A stretch of 64,000 nt of DNA, taken from DASQZK01 sp963771005 (lineage in GTDB: Bacteria; Bacteroidota; Bacteroidia; Bacteroidales; GCA-2748055). A program made the position numbers and the translations under genes. The notes below the pieces were generated by a model, which did no database searches, had not been told where the DNA came from, and saw only the letters and a list, made by a program, of their open reading frames with translations. Of the stretch, positions 9,067-16,292 are shown in pieces. Numbering within the stretch: the first letter of the stretch is position 1; every line of letters begins with the position of its first letter. The stretch spans positions 372,001 to 436,000 of the forward strand of contig CAVYRO010000008.1 in assembly GCA_963771005.1 (NCBI GenBank), given 5' to 3'.

Positions 9067-9387
9067 ATGAAACGGTTAATATTTATTTCAATGCTATTCT
9101 TTTTCGGTTTGGCAGCGATGGCGAACGGACCGGTGGATAAACTCAGTAAGGAAGAGGTCACTCATATGACTAAAACTGAGCATAAACAGAGAGTGAAAAT
9201 TCTTGAAAACCGTGTCAAAGAAATCAGGAATATTCCTGTTACTTCATTGTCACCTAATGAAAAGAAGGATATTAAGTCGGAATTGAATTACATCCGCAAG
9301 GAGATAAAGATGCACCAGGAGGCCTATGTTTTCTATATCTCCGGGGGCCTTCTACTTCTGCTCATTATTTTATTGATCGTGTTCTGA
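9067..9387 (+). CDS. Small exported protein with C-terminal membrane helix
   Basis: 106 residues: a signal peptide (about 1-19, cleavage near AMA-NG), a Lys/Glu-rich helical middle containing SPNEKKDIKSELNYIRKEIK, and a strongly hydrophobic C-terminal helix (about 88-106). This layout is common among small Bacteroidota proteins of unknown function. It is monocistronic and followed by a clear Rho-independent terminator at 9429-9481, which supports real expression. Confidence 0.75.
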   Translation: MKRLIFISMLFFFGLAAMANGPVDKLSKEEVTHMTKTEHKQRVKILENRVKEIRNIPVTSLSPNEKKDIKSELNYIRKEIKMHQEAYVFYISGGLLLLLIILLIVF

Positions 9388-9428
9388 TGCGTCAAATTCC
9401 ATGAAGTATTTCATGCCCGCTTCAAACT

Positions 9429-9481
9429 AGCAGCTTCCGGTGCCGGAAATTAAAATGAAGGTTGCCGAAGCTGCTTTTTTT
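9429..9481 (+). terminator. Rho-independent terminator after the small membrane protein gene
   Basis: Stem AGCAGCTTC (9429-9437) pairs with GAAGCTGCT (9467-9475), with a further CCGG/CCGG-type pairing inside, followed by a run of seven T. On the opposite strand there is no T-run, so it acts in the plus direction. Confidence 0.8.
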
Positions 9482-9518
9482 CGGGACATTCCTGACTTGC
9501 CTGCCTGTTGATTTTTTG

Positions 9519-10316
9519 TCAGGGGGTTTTACTATCTTCCTCCATCCCGAGATTTTTCCGGAGTTCGTGGAAATACTCCCTGAGTCCCCTTGTATTACGC
9601 TCTCTTATCAATTCAATGAGACCGGTAAGGCTGTCCCTGGTTTTTTCAACCTGTTCAAGGCTATATGGGCTTAGCAGGATCTCCGACAGCAGAAAATCAT
9701 CTTCCGAAAGAAGACCGCGGGCTATCTCATAGTGTCTCCTGAAGGTCGTTCCGGGCGCTTCCTGGGTTTTCATGCAGGATGCAAAAACCAGGGTCGAGGA
9801 AAAGGGGATGGAAAGGGAATAGGCTATCGTCCGGTCATGCTCCTCGAAAGAGTAGTCGTGGATCTTCAGCTTATGAGCGGCATAGAACGACCGGAAAAAT
9901 TCTTTACCTTCCTCGTCAGATTCCTTGATGATGATGGCATTCTCATCCGCCAGGTTCTTCACGTTGGCGAAAGTGGGTCCGAACATGGGATGTGTGGATA
10001 CGAAGCGTCGTCCGGCCTTCTTGTAAAATTTGGAGAGACCGTTTTTCACCGAGGTAATATCGGCAAGGATGCAATTCTCCGAAAGATAAGGGACGAGCTC
10101 TTCAAACACTTTGACTGTATTTTCGAGGCTCACGGCATTGATCAGCATGTCGGGCTGAAATTCGAACAACTCCTCATAATACAGGAATTTCCGGGAATTA
10201 AAAAAATATTTCAGTTTCTTACGGTCTGCATCATACACTCCAACCTCATAATCGAGGCAGAGCGATTCGACTAACCAGGAGCCCATATTTCCGGCTCCGA
10301 CAACGGCGATTCTCAT
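9519..10316 (-). CDS. tyrA: Prephenate (or arogenate) dehydrogenase
   Basis: Catalyses oxidative decarboxylation on the tyrosine branch. 265 residues: N-terminal Rossmann motif GAGNMG (7-12), an ADITSVKNG segment and the conserved STHPMFGPT segment with the catalytic-type histidine, then a helical dimerisation region. No fused chorismate mutase or ACT domain, so feedback control by an ACT domain is absent. It is the last gene of the six-gene aromatic operon, 5 bp after aroC. NAD versus NADP use and prephenate versus arogenate preference cannot be decided here. Confidence 0.9.
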   Translation of the reverse strand: MRIAVVGAGNMGSWLVESLCLDYEVGVYDADRKKLKYFFNSRKFLYYEELFEFQPDMLINAVSLENTVKVFEELVPYLSENCILADITSVKNGLSKFYKKAGRRFVSTHPMFGPTFANVKNLADENAIIIKESDEEGKEFFRSFYAAHKLKIHDYSFEEHDRTIAYSLSIPFSSTLVFASCMKTQEAPGTTFRRHYEIARGLLSEDDFLLSEILLSPYSLEQVEKTRDSLTGLIELIRERNTRGLREYFHELRKNLGMEEDSKTP

Positions 10317-10321
10317 ATTAC

Positions 10322-11323
10322 TTATTTTATCCTGTTAAATATTCGATCCGTTCGACCTTCGATCATCAGCATATCGGCCATAACGATAGCCGCAGCACCT
10401 TCCAGCACGGGGGGCACACGCAGGGCAATGCATTTGTCATGCCTTCCTTCAACAACGAGTTCTTCAACCTTCCCTGTTGTGACGTTCAGCGTGTTCTGGG
10501 GCTGCGAAGTACTGCTTGCAGGCTTAACGGCAACCCGGAATACGATTTCGTTCCCATTGGTGATCCCGCCGTTGATGCCGCCTGCATAATTTGTTTCCGT
10601 TTTCCCGGCGGGGGAAATGATGTTGTCATTATGTTCCAGTCCCCGCATTCCTGCAGCCCGGAAACCCGATCCGAACTCCACCCCTTTTATCGCCGGTATC
10701 GCAAGGGAAATATGAGCGAGCAGGGATTCAACCGAATCGAAAAACGGTTCGCCCAGTCCCACCGGTACGTTACCGATAATGCATTCCACGATCCCTCCAA
10801 TCGAATCATTTTCCTCCACGGCCTTGTCGACGGCTTTCTCAATGTCCGTCATCCCCCCGGCTTCCGTCAGCCTGGCTTCCACCTTCATGGGCCCGATGAT
10901 CTTTTTGGCTACGACACCGGCTGATACAAGCCCCAGCGTCAGCCTGCCGGAAAAATGCCCGCCGCCCCGGTAGTCCTCATAGCCTCCGTATTTTTGTGAG
11001 GCCACGAAATCTGCATGACCAGGACGGGGTACCGCCCTGAACCTGCTGTAATCGCTTGATCGCGTATTAGAATTCTCGAACATGATGTTGATGGGAGCGC
11101 CGGTGGTATAATCGTTGAAGACACCGCTCATAAAATGGGGTATATCAAACTCTTTCCGTGTTGTAGTGCCCTTGGCACCGCTGCGGCGCCTTGCAAGATC
11201 ATGCTCAAGATCGGATGCGTTAAGTGGCACACCTGCAGGACAGCCGTCTATGACAATCCCCACGGAATTACCATGGGATTCTCCATAAATGGAAACACGG
11301 AATAAACGTCCGAAGGAATTCAT
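10322..11323 (-). CDS. aroC: Chorismate synthase
   Basis: Converts EPSP to chorismate with reduced FMN. 333 residues, slightly short of the usual 350-390. N-terminal YGESHGNSVGIVIDGCPAG matches the first family signature; RRSGAKGTTTRKE and the RPGHADF segment are also typical, and the end MIEGRTDRIF is normal. It overlaps aroD by 4 bp (ATGA), which suggests translational coupling. EPSP synthase (aroA) and shikimate kinase genes are not in the window. Confidence 0.94.
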   Translation of the reverse strand: MNSFGRLFRVSIYGESHGNSVGIVIDGCPAGVPLNASDLEHDLARRRSGAKGTTTRKEFDIPHFMSGVFNDYTTGAPINIMFENSNTRSSDYSRFRAVPRPGHADFVASQKYGGYEDYRGGGHFSGRLTLGLVSAGVVAKKIIGPMKVEARLTEAGGMTDIEKAVDKAVEENDSIGGIVECIIGNVPVGLGEPFFDSVESLLAHISLAIPAIKGVEFGSGFRAAGMRGLEHNDNIISPAGKTETNYAGGINGGITNGNEIVFRVAVKPASSTSQPQNTLNVTTGKVEELVVEGRHDKCIALRVPPVLEGAAAIVMADMLMIEGRTDRIFNRIK

Positions 11324-11964
11324 AATTCATTGATTTTTAATATATCGTATATTTCTTTCAGTTCATGCTCCTTCAGCTGTCCGGGAGCTGTTCCGGCAGA
11401 CCCGTCGGGAGAGGCAAAGGTAAATTCAGCGCCCAAAGGAACAGAGGCCACACGGGTGATCATCCCCTTCTCCCCCATCCCGAGAATGATCTTCCTGCCT
11501 TCTTTTCTGTAAAGTGAGAGTAAATTGACAATATCTTCATCCTGTCTGACCAGGGTGGCGATTTTTGCGACATCGGCCCCTTTCGTGTAACATTTCTTCA
11601 ATATAGATTCAAGTACGTCAGGTGACGGAGTCTGCTCGTAATTATGGTAGGAAATAATAAGACTGCGGTGATACTTCAGGGTAAGGTCTTTTATGCTGGC
11701 GGTGAATTCAGGTAAACCGTCTTCTTCGATGTCGGCATAGGAAGCGCCCTTTTCAAGCGCAAGGCTGAAAATCTCCAGTCTTTCTTCTTCATCAAAAGCA
11801 CCGGGTCTTACGGTTATGATACTTCTTCCCGATGCATTGATCAGGGCTGTCAATTCTTCCGCCGAATACCTCGAAAGATCCTGCCTGATCTCGATCATCG
11901 AGGCCCGCGTGGCAATGGAAAGTGCATCCCCGAAACCGATATTTCCTATGCTAACACAGATCAT
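11320..11964 (-). CDS. aroD: Type I 3-dehydroquinate dehydratase
   Basis: Third step of the shikimate pathway through a Schiff base. 214 residues, a little shorter than classical type I enzymes. The expected motifs are present: EIRQDL near the start, the catalytic-type histidine in SYHNYEQTP, the Schiff-base lysine in AKIATLV, and the closing FASPDGSAGTAPGQL segment. It overlaps aroB by 14 bp and aroC by 4 bp, so the operon is tightly packed. Confidence 0.9.
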   Translation of the reverse strand: MICVSIGNIGFGDALSIATRASMIEIRQDLSRYSAEELTALINASGRSIITVRPGAFDEEERLEIFSLALEKGASYADIEEDGLPEFTASIKDLTLKYHRSLIISYHNYEQTPSPDVLESILKKCYTKGADVAKIATLVRQDEDIVNLLSLYRKEGRKIILGMGEKGMITRVASVPLGAEFTFASPDGSAGTAPGQLKEHELKEIYDILKINEL

Positions 11965-12979
11965 GCATAATTGAATTAAGGTCTTTTACCGGGATGGATT
12001 TTATGACTGCCTTCCCGATATCTTCCAGGAGGATGAACTGCAACATGTTTCCTCTCCTCTTTTTATCGCTGTGCATCACTTCGGCGATCGCAGAAGGATC
12101 AACATCCATTTTTACGGGAAGGCCGGCGGCAGTGATAAGCTCCTCGAGGCTGTCTGTTTTTACTGATGAGATCATGCCCAGCTTTACGGAGAGCCTTCCG
12201 GCCATTACCATTCCGATAGCCACGGCCTCCCCGTGACTAACCCGGTAAAGCTTTTCAAGGGCATGGCCGAAGGTGTGTCCAAAATTAAGAAGCTTCCTGT
12301 CTCCTTGTTCCGTCTCATCAGATTCCACAACCTCAATCTTGGTGATCACGGATTCATAGATCAGTTTATTCAGGATGTCGGCCCGGCCGGCTAAGGCTTC
12401 AGCTATATTTTCCTGCAGGTAGGGAAAGAGGTCTGCCCTGCGTATGGCGGCACATTTGATGATCTCTGCGAAACCGCCGGTAAATTCACGCCGCGGCAGG
12501 GTGGCAAGAAGGTCCGTGTCACAAAGTACGAAATCCGGCTGCCGTATGACGCCGATCATATTCTTATACCCTTCATAATTGACGCCGTTCTTCCCGCCAA
12601 TGGCGGCATCCACCTGTCCCAGCAGGGTGGTGGATACAAATCCGAAACGGAGGCCGCGAAGGAAGGTCGAAGCCACGAATCCTGTCAGATCGGTGGTGAT
12701 GCCGCCGCCTATTCCCACGATGGTCCAGGAACGGTCTGCTTCCGTTTTGATCATTTCACCGTATATCCGGGCAGCGTTTTCCAGTGTCTTGTCTTTTTCC
12801 CCGGAACCCGAACTGATGATCCGGAAACCTTCGAACTTATCCCCGTGCAGCTTCCTGATATTTTCATCCACGAGAAGAATGGTACTGCCGGGATCGCAAA
12901 ATTTCGTAAGATCCGAGATCTTTCCGGGAATAAGGATCTCAGAAACACCGGCCCCGGTCTTAAGCTTTACTGTCGGCAT
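11951..12979 (-). CDS. aroB: 3-Dehydroquinate synthase
   Basis: Second step of the shikimate pathway, NAD- and zinc-dependent. 342 residues. GIGGGITTDLTGFVAS, the STTLLGQVDAAIGGK segment and the metal-ligand region LNFGHTFGHALE are all visible. It overlaps both neighbours (20 bp with the DAHP synthase gene, 14 bp with aroD). Confidence 0.95.
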   Translation of the reverse strand: MPTVKLKTGAGVSEILIPGKISDLTKFCDPGSTILLVDENIRKLHGDKFEGFRIISSGSGEKDKTLENAARIYGEMIKTEADRSWTIVGIGGGITTDLTGFVASTFLRGLRFGFVSTTLLGQVDAAIGGKNGVNYEGYKNMIGVIRQPDFVLCDTDLLATLPRREFTGGFAEIIKCAAIRRADLFPYLQENIAEALAGRADILNKLIYESVITKIEVVESDETEQGDRKLLNFGHTFGHALEKLYRVSHGEAVAIGMVMAGRLSVKLGMISSVKTDSLEELITAAGLPVKMDVDPSAIAEVMHSDKKRRGNMLQFILLEDIGKAVIKSIPVKDLNSIMHDLC

Positions 12980-14075
12980 CGATAGTTTGTTCCTGTTTGT
13001 TCATAATGACGGTCTGGTGGTTGATCGACTCCTGGTGTATGGCCCGGAAAACCTTCAGAATAAATTCCTCGCTCAGTCCCTTCCTGCTTCCGAGGCCCAC
13101 TCTCTTCCTTAGGATATCATCCCAGCGCTTGGTCTGGAGAATGGTCAGGTTGTTGGTCTTTTTCTGTTGCCCGATCTGTTCTACGACCTTCATCCTTTTT
13201 TCAAATATATTTAAGAGTTTATCATCCAGCTTATCGATCTGCTCCCTTAATTCGGCCAGGGTGAGGGCAGTCTCAAAGCCCGCATCGGGTTCCCTGAGGA
13301 TCAGCCGGCCGATGAGTTCGCTGAGGGCGGCCGGCGTGATCTGCTGCTTAGCATCGCTGAGAGCCTTGTCGGGATTGATATGCGATTCGATGATAAGCCC
13401 GTCGAAGTTCAGGTCCATCGCCTTCTGTGATACATCATAGAGTAAATGACGGTTGCCGCAGATATGGCTGGGATCAGTTATGATCGGGAGATTGGGTATC
13501 CTCCTCCGGAGTTCGATCGGGATCTGCCACTGCGGATCGTTCCTGAACAGGTTTTTATCATATACCGAAAAGCCGCGGTGGATTGCCATGATCTGCCGTA
13601 TCCCTGCGTTATTGATCCTTTCGAGGGCCCCGATCCAGAGTTCGGCATCGGGGTTAACCGGATTTTTCACCATCACGGGGATATCTACTCCCTTGAGTGC
13701 ATCGGCTATATCCTGCACAGCAAATGGATTCGCAGTGGTTCTGGCACCGATCCAGAGGATATCCACCCCGTGTTTGAGCGCCTCATACACATGTTTAACA
13801 TTGGCCACCTCGGTGGAGGTAAGCATACCGGTTTCTTCCTTCACGCGACGGAGCCATCTTAATCCTTCGCTCCCAACTCCTTCAAAGGCATTGGGCCGCG
13901 TACGCGGTTTCCAGATACCGGCTCTGAAAATTTTAATTCCCTGCGCTGCCAGTTCCCTTGCCGTAGACATCACCTGTTCTTCAGTTTCCGCACTGCAGGG
14001 TCCTGCAATGATCAGGGGTCTCTTTAAGCATTCACCACAGATGCTCAAAGGCTCTATATTCAGTATTATTCCCAT
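12960..14075 (-). CDS. Bifunctional DAHP synthase / chorismate mutase
   Basis: First committed step of aromatic synthesis fused to the entry of the Phe/Tyr branch. 371 residues. Residues about 15-265 are a type I-beta (KDO8PS-like) DAHP synthase with AGPCSAE, FRAGIWKPRTRP and TDPSHICGNR. Residues about 270-360 are an AroQ-type chorismate mutase (LREQIDKLDDKLLNIFEKR, then HQESI). This order, with the mutase at the C-terminus, is common in Bacteroidota and allows allosteric control through mutase-site binding of prephenate. Second gene of the operon, 12 bp after pheA. Confidence 0.92.
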   Translation of the reverse strand: MGIILNIEPLSICGECLKRPLIIAGPCSAETEEQVMSTARELAAQGIKIFRAGIWKPRTRPNAFEGVGSEGLRWLRRVKEETGMLTSTEVANVKHVYEALKHGVDILWIGARTTANPFAVQDIADALKGVDIPVMVKNPVNPDAELWIGALERINNAGIRQIMAIHRGFSVYDKNLFRNDPQWQIPIELRRRIPNLPIITDPSHICGNRHLLYDVSQKAMDLNFDGLIIESHINPDKALSDAKQQITPAALSELIGRLILREPDAGFETALTLAELREQIDKLDDKLLNIFEKRMKVVEQIGQQKKTNNLTILQTKRWDDILRKRVGLGSRKGLSEEFILKVFRAIHQESINHQTVIMNKQEQTIDADSKA

Positions 14076-14087
14076 AACATTTCTATT

Positions 14088-14954
14088 TTATTCCATTATT
14101 GATTTTCCTTTTTCATATTCGCCCAGTATTCCCAATTCGCTCGTGAACGGGCCGATAGCTTCGATAGATCTCCGGTACCAGTTATAATCCTCGAACATCA
14201 CATCGACATAGAACTGGTATTCCCAGTCTTTCCCCATTATTGGCATGGATTGTATCTTGGTAAGATTTATATCGTAATACGAGAGTATAGAAAGGATCTT
14301 TGACAAGGACCCCGTTTTATGCGCCAGTGCAAAGTGGATGGATGCTTTGTTGAAACCGGCCGGATCCCTCTTAATGCCGTCGTGATTCTCCCGGAGGATC
14401 AAAAACCGGGTGTAATTCATCTTGTTGGTTTCAATACTGGGCGCCAGGATCTCAAGATCGTATTTTTTTGCTGCCAGCCCGCTGGCTATGGCCCCGATAC
14501 CTTTCAGCCCCTTTTCCCTGATCTCACTGGCGGAAAGCGCTGTATCAAGGCTTTCAATAAGCCTGATCTTAGGGTATTGGTCGAAAAAATTCTGGCACTG
14601 AAGAATGGCCATCGGGTGGGAATACACTTCATAAAGGTCCCTGATCTTCTGTCCCGGAAGGGCAACCAGGTTCTGCCGTATCCGCAGATAGATCTCCCCG
14701 ATGATCTTCATCCGTGAATCCTTGATGAGCGTATAATTCGGAAGAATACTCCCTGCCAGGCTGTTCTCGATGGCCATGATCCCGTAATCGACCTGGTGCT
14801 TTTTCAGCGATTTCATCAGGTCCTTAAAGGTATTCCGGGGCATAATATCAATATTCTCGTCTCCGAAATAATGAAGTGCAGCTATCTCATGGAAGGCTCC
14901 GTAACCGCCCTGGATGGCTATGCGTTTGATGTTTTCAGTGATCTGGGTTTCCAT
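14088..14954 (-). CDS. pheA: Prephenate dehydratase
   Basis: Makes phenylpyruvate on the Phe branch. 288 residues: catalytic domain with GYGAFHEIAALHYF near residue 17 and the catalytic NYTRF motif, then an ACT domain (about 195-280) with KIQSMPIMGKDWEYQFYVDV, where ESRP is usual; the altered ESRP-like site may change Phe feedback. First gene of the operon, so it sits directly behind the second leader terminator at 14964-14996. Confidence 0.94.
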   Translation of the reverse strand: METQITENIKRIAIQGGYGAFHEIAALHYFGDENIDIMPRNTFKDLMKSLKKHQVDYGIMAIENSLAGSILPNYTLIKDSRMKIIGEIYLRIRQNLVALPGQKIRDLYEVYSHPMAILQCQNFFDQYPKIRLIESLDTALSASEIREKGLKGIGAIASGLAAKKYDLEILAPSIETNKMNYTRFLILRENHDGIKRDPAGFNKASIHFALAHKTGSLSKILSILSYYDINLTKIQSMPIMGKDWEYQFYVDVMFEDYNWYRRSIEAIGPFTSELGILGEYEKGKSIME

Positions 14955-14963
14955 ATCTTTTAA

Positions 14964-14996
14964 AACTAAAAAAGGTCCCGTTGTACCGGGACCTTT
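14964..14996 (-). terminator. Attenuator terminator 2, upstream of pheA
   Basis: On the minus strand the stem AAAGGTCCCG (complement of 14987-14996) pairs with CGGGACCTTT (complement of 14971-14980), followed by six T. It stands 10 bp before the pheA start, downstream of the YYYFFFF leader peptide. A CCGGGA stretch just after the leader stop (complement of 15028-15033) can pair instead with TCCCGG in the 5' arm (complement of 14986-14991). Confidence 0.88.
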
Positions 14997-15037
14997 CAGA
15001 TTTTTATCTTGTTTATAACAACAGGCATCCCGGCGGG

Positions 15038-15106
15038 TTAATTCCCGTTAAAAAAGAAGAAGTAATAATACAAGGTCCGGATGTTAGCTGTTTGTTTCAT
15101 GTCCAT
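15038..15106 (-). CDS. Leader peptide 2 (Tyr/Phe-rich), putative attenuator
   Basis: 22 codons plus TAA. Begins MDMKQTANIRTL and then reads three Tyr (TAT, TAT, TAC) and four Phe (TTC, TTC, TTT, TTT), ending in NGN. Both synonymous codons of each amino acid are used, which argues for selection on the peptide rather than on a nucleotide repeat. Its ATG follows directly on the T-run of terminator 1. An alternative ATG is two codons inside. The stop lies beside the strand that can form the antiterminator of terminator 2. Too short for ordinary gene calling; inferred, not demonstrated. Confidence 0.75.
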   Translation of the reverse strand: MDMKQTANIRTLYYYFFFFNGN

Positions 15107-15134
15107 AAAAAAAATTTCCCGGCGATGGACCGGG
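15107..15134 (-). terminator. Attenuator terminator 1
   Basis: On the minus strand CCCGG (complement of 15130-15134) pairs with CCGGG (complement of 15118-15122) across a 7-nt loop, with AAA then eight T following. A preceding ATCGGGA (complement of 15157-15163) can pair with TCCCGGT in the 5' arm (complement of 15129-15135) over seven positions including one G-U, giving a competing antiterminator. Confidence 0.7.
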
Positions 15135-15169
15135 ATTTTCATATCAGATATTCTATTCCCGATCTCTTC

Positions 15170-15226
15170 TCAGAGTTCAAAATAAAAATAAAAATTGGAG
15201 TTCATTTTGATCATCGGGATAATCAT
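15170..15226 (-). CDS. Leader peptide 1 (Phe/Tyr-rich), putative attenuator
   Basis: 18 codons plus TGA, reading MIIPMIKMNSNFYFYFEL; alternative starts are the Met codons at positions 5 and 8. The FYFYF run sits in an AT-rich tract, so by itself it could be chance; its position before terminator 1 and before a second, stronger leader of the same amino acids is what supports it. Another frame through the same DNA ends in LFLF. Confidence 0.5.
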   Translation of the reverse strand: MIIPMIKMNSNFYFYFEL

Positions 15227-15232
15227 TTTTAG

Positions 15233-15263
15233 CAAAATAAAACATAATGCTTATTATTTGCAA
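15233..15263 (-). promoter_or_regulatory. Possible promoter of the aromatic operon
   Basis: On the minus strand TTG (complement of 15261-15263), a 20-bp spacer and TTATTTTG (complement of 15233-15240), one mismatch to the Bacteroidetes -7 element TAnnTTTG. It would put the start of transcription next to leader 1, favouring its internal Met starts. Confidence 0.35.
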
Positions 15264-15397
15264 GCATTTTACTGAAAATAACGAAAAATTAACCATGAAT
15301 TTACTTTCCGGTTGAATGGGAAAATTTTTTGTTTATCTTTTTCCGGGACGGAGACGGGGTATTTTACTATTTTTAAGAGTTGAAATAAAAAATATAC

Positions 15398-16048
15398 ATG
15401 CGAAAAAAGGAACGTTTCCAAAAAATCCTGGGATGGTTTGAAGAAAACGTGCCGGTAGCGGAGACCGAGTTGAAATATACGGATCCCTATGAGCTGCTGG
15501 TGGCTGTTATTCTCTCCGCACAATGCACCGATAAACGAGTGAATATCATCACTCCTCCTTTTTTCAAACGTTTTCCCGATGTCCAAACCCTTGCGGCATC
15601 GTCTGCCGATGAGATCTATGAATATATAAAATCATGCTCTTACCCTAACAATAAGGCAAAGCACTTATTGGGAATGGCAAAAACCCTGCTCGGAGAATAT
15701 AACGGAGTGATCCCGTCGGATACGGTGAGCCTGCAAAGGCTTCCGGGTGTAGGCCGGAAAACGGCAAATGTCATTGCCTCCGTAGTCTTCGATATGCCTG
15801 CCCTGGCCGTTGATACCCATGTTTTCAGGGTTTCCCGCCGTCTCGGTCTTACCACCGATGCCAGGACGCCACTGGAGACGGAGAAACAACTGCTGAAATA
15901 TATCCCTGCCGGACTTGTACCCAAAGCCCATCACTGGCTTATCCTGCACGGAAGGTACATCTGCCAGGCCCGTAAGCCCAAATGCGGGATTTGCGGACTT
16001 ACAGGGTATTGTAAGTATTATAATGAAGTTCTCCGGTTACGGGTTTGA
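15398..16048 (+). CDS. nth: Endonuclease III
   Basis: Base-excision repair DNA glycosylase/AP lyase for oxidised pyrimidines. 216 residues. The helix-hairpin-helix is LQRLPGVGRKTANV with catalytic Lys121; the catalytic aspartate is Asp139 in AVDTHVFR. The 4Fe-4S loop is complete: Cys189, Cys196, Cys199 and Cys205 with C-x6-C-x2-C-x5-C spacing. It is divergent from the aromatic operon; the shared 170 bp upstream of the leader region must hold both promoters. Confidence 0.95.
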   Translation: MRKKERFQKILGWFEENVPVAETELKYTDPYELLVAVILSAQCTDKRVNIITPPFFKRFPDVQTLAASSADEIYEYIKSCSYPNNKAKHLLGMAKTLLGEYNGVIPSDTVSLQRLPGVGRKTANVIASVVFDMPALAVDTHVFRVSRRLGLTTDARTPLETEKQLLKYIPAGLVPKAHHWLILHGRYICQARKPKCGICGLTGYCKYYNEVLRLRV

Positions 16049-16160
16049 GATTGTTTGAGATTGTTTGAAATGGTTTGAAGTGGTTTGAAATGGTTTGAAA
16101 GAATAGGAACGCGGATTGAAACGGATTTTGACGGATGATCGCAAATTTAATTATTTTAGG
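16046..16160. repeat. 10-bp repeat units and CGGATT modules after nth
   Basis: Degenerate TTTGAAATGG/TTTGAGATTG units from 16046 to about 16103, then modules with AACGCGGATTGAAACGGATT. These are members of the same intergenic repeat set seen at 5891, 21781, 39170 and 46495. Confidence 0.75.
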
Positions 16161-16246
16161 TTGTTCGTTTTAGAAGATCCTTTTCCCCGGAGGGGATCCA
16201 TTGTATTAGCCACGGTTACGCCCGTGGTAAGGAGGACGCACGCATC
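16159..16246. repeat. 88-bp dispersed repeat with hairpins, copy A
   Basis: Runs from GGTTGTTCGTTTTAGAAG to GCACGCATC and includes two hairpins (CCCCGGAGGGG; CCACGGTTACGCCCGTGG). A nearly identical copy lies in opposite orientation at 46839-46926. No gene inside. Confidence 0.8.
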
Positions 16247-16292
16247 CACTTCACCAAATCGCCAGATCACCAGATCACCAAATTAGCCAAAT

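Larger units (their letters stand above)
14955..15240 (-). promoter_or_regulatory. Tandem Phe/Tyr transcription attenuator of the pheA-tyrA operon
   Basis: Two consecutive modules, each made of a short Phe/Tyr-rich reading frame, a CGGGA strand just after its stop, and a Rho-independent terminator whose 5' arm carries the complementary TCCCG. Reading by analogy with classical amino acid attenuators: ribosome stalling at uncharged Tyr/Phe tRNAs would leave the CGGGA strand free to pair with the terminator arm and let transcription continue into pheA, aroF-type, aroB, aroD, aroC and tyrA. Requires coupled transcription and translation in this organism; inferred from sequence. Confidence 0.75.

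Noticed and set aside
15173..15298. Another minus-strand frame through leader 1 that ends in LFLF.
   Set aside because: Uses the same AT-rich tract; lacks the Tyr codons and has no relation to the terminator spacing. It shows that leader 1 by itself is weak evidence.
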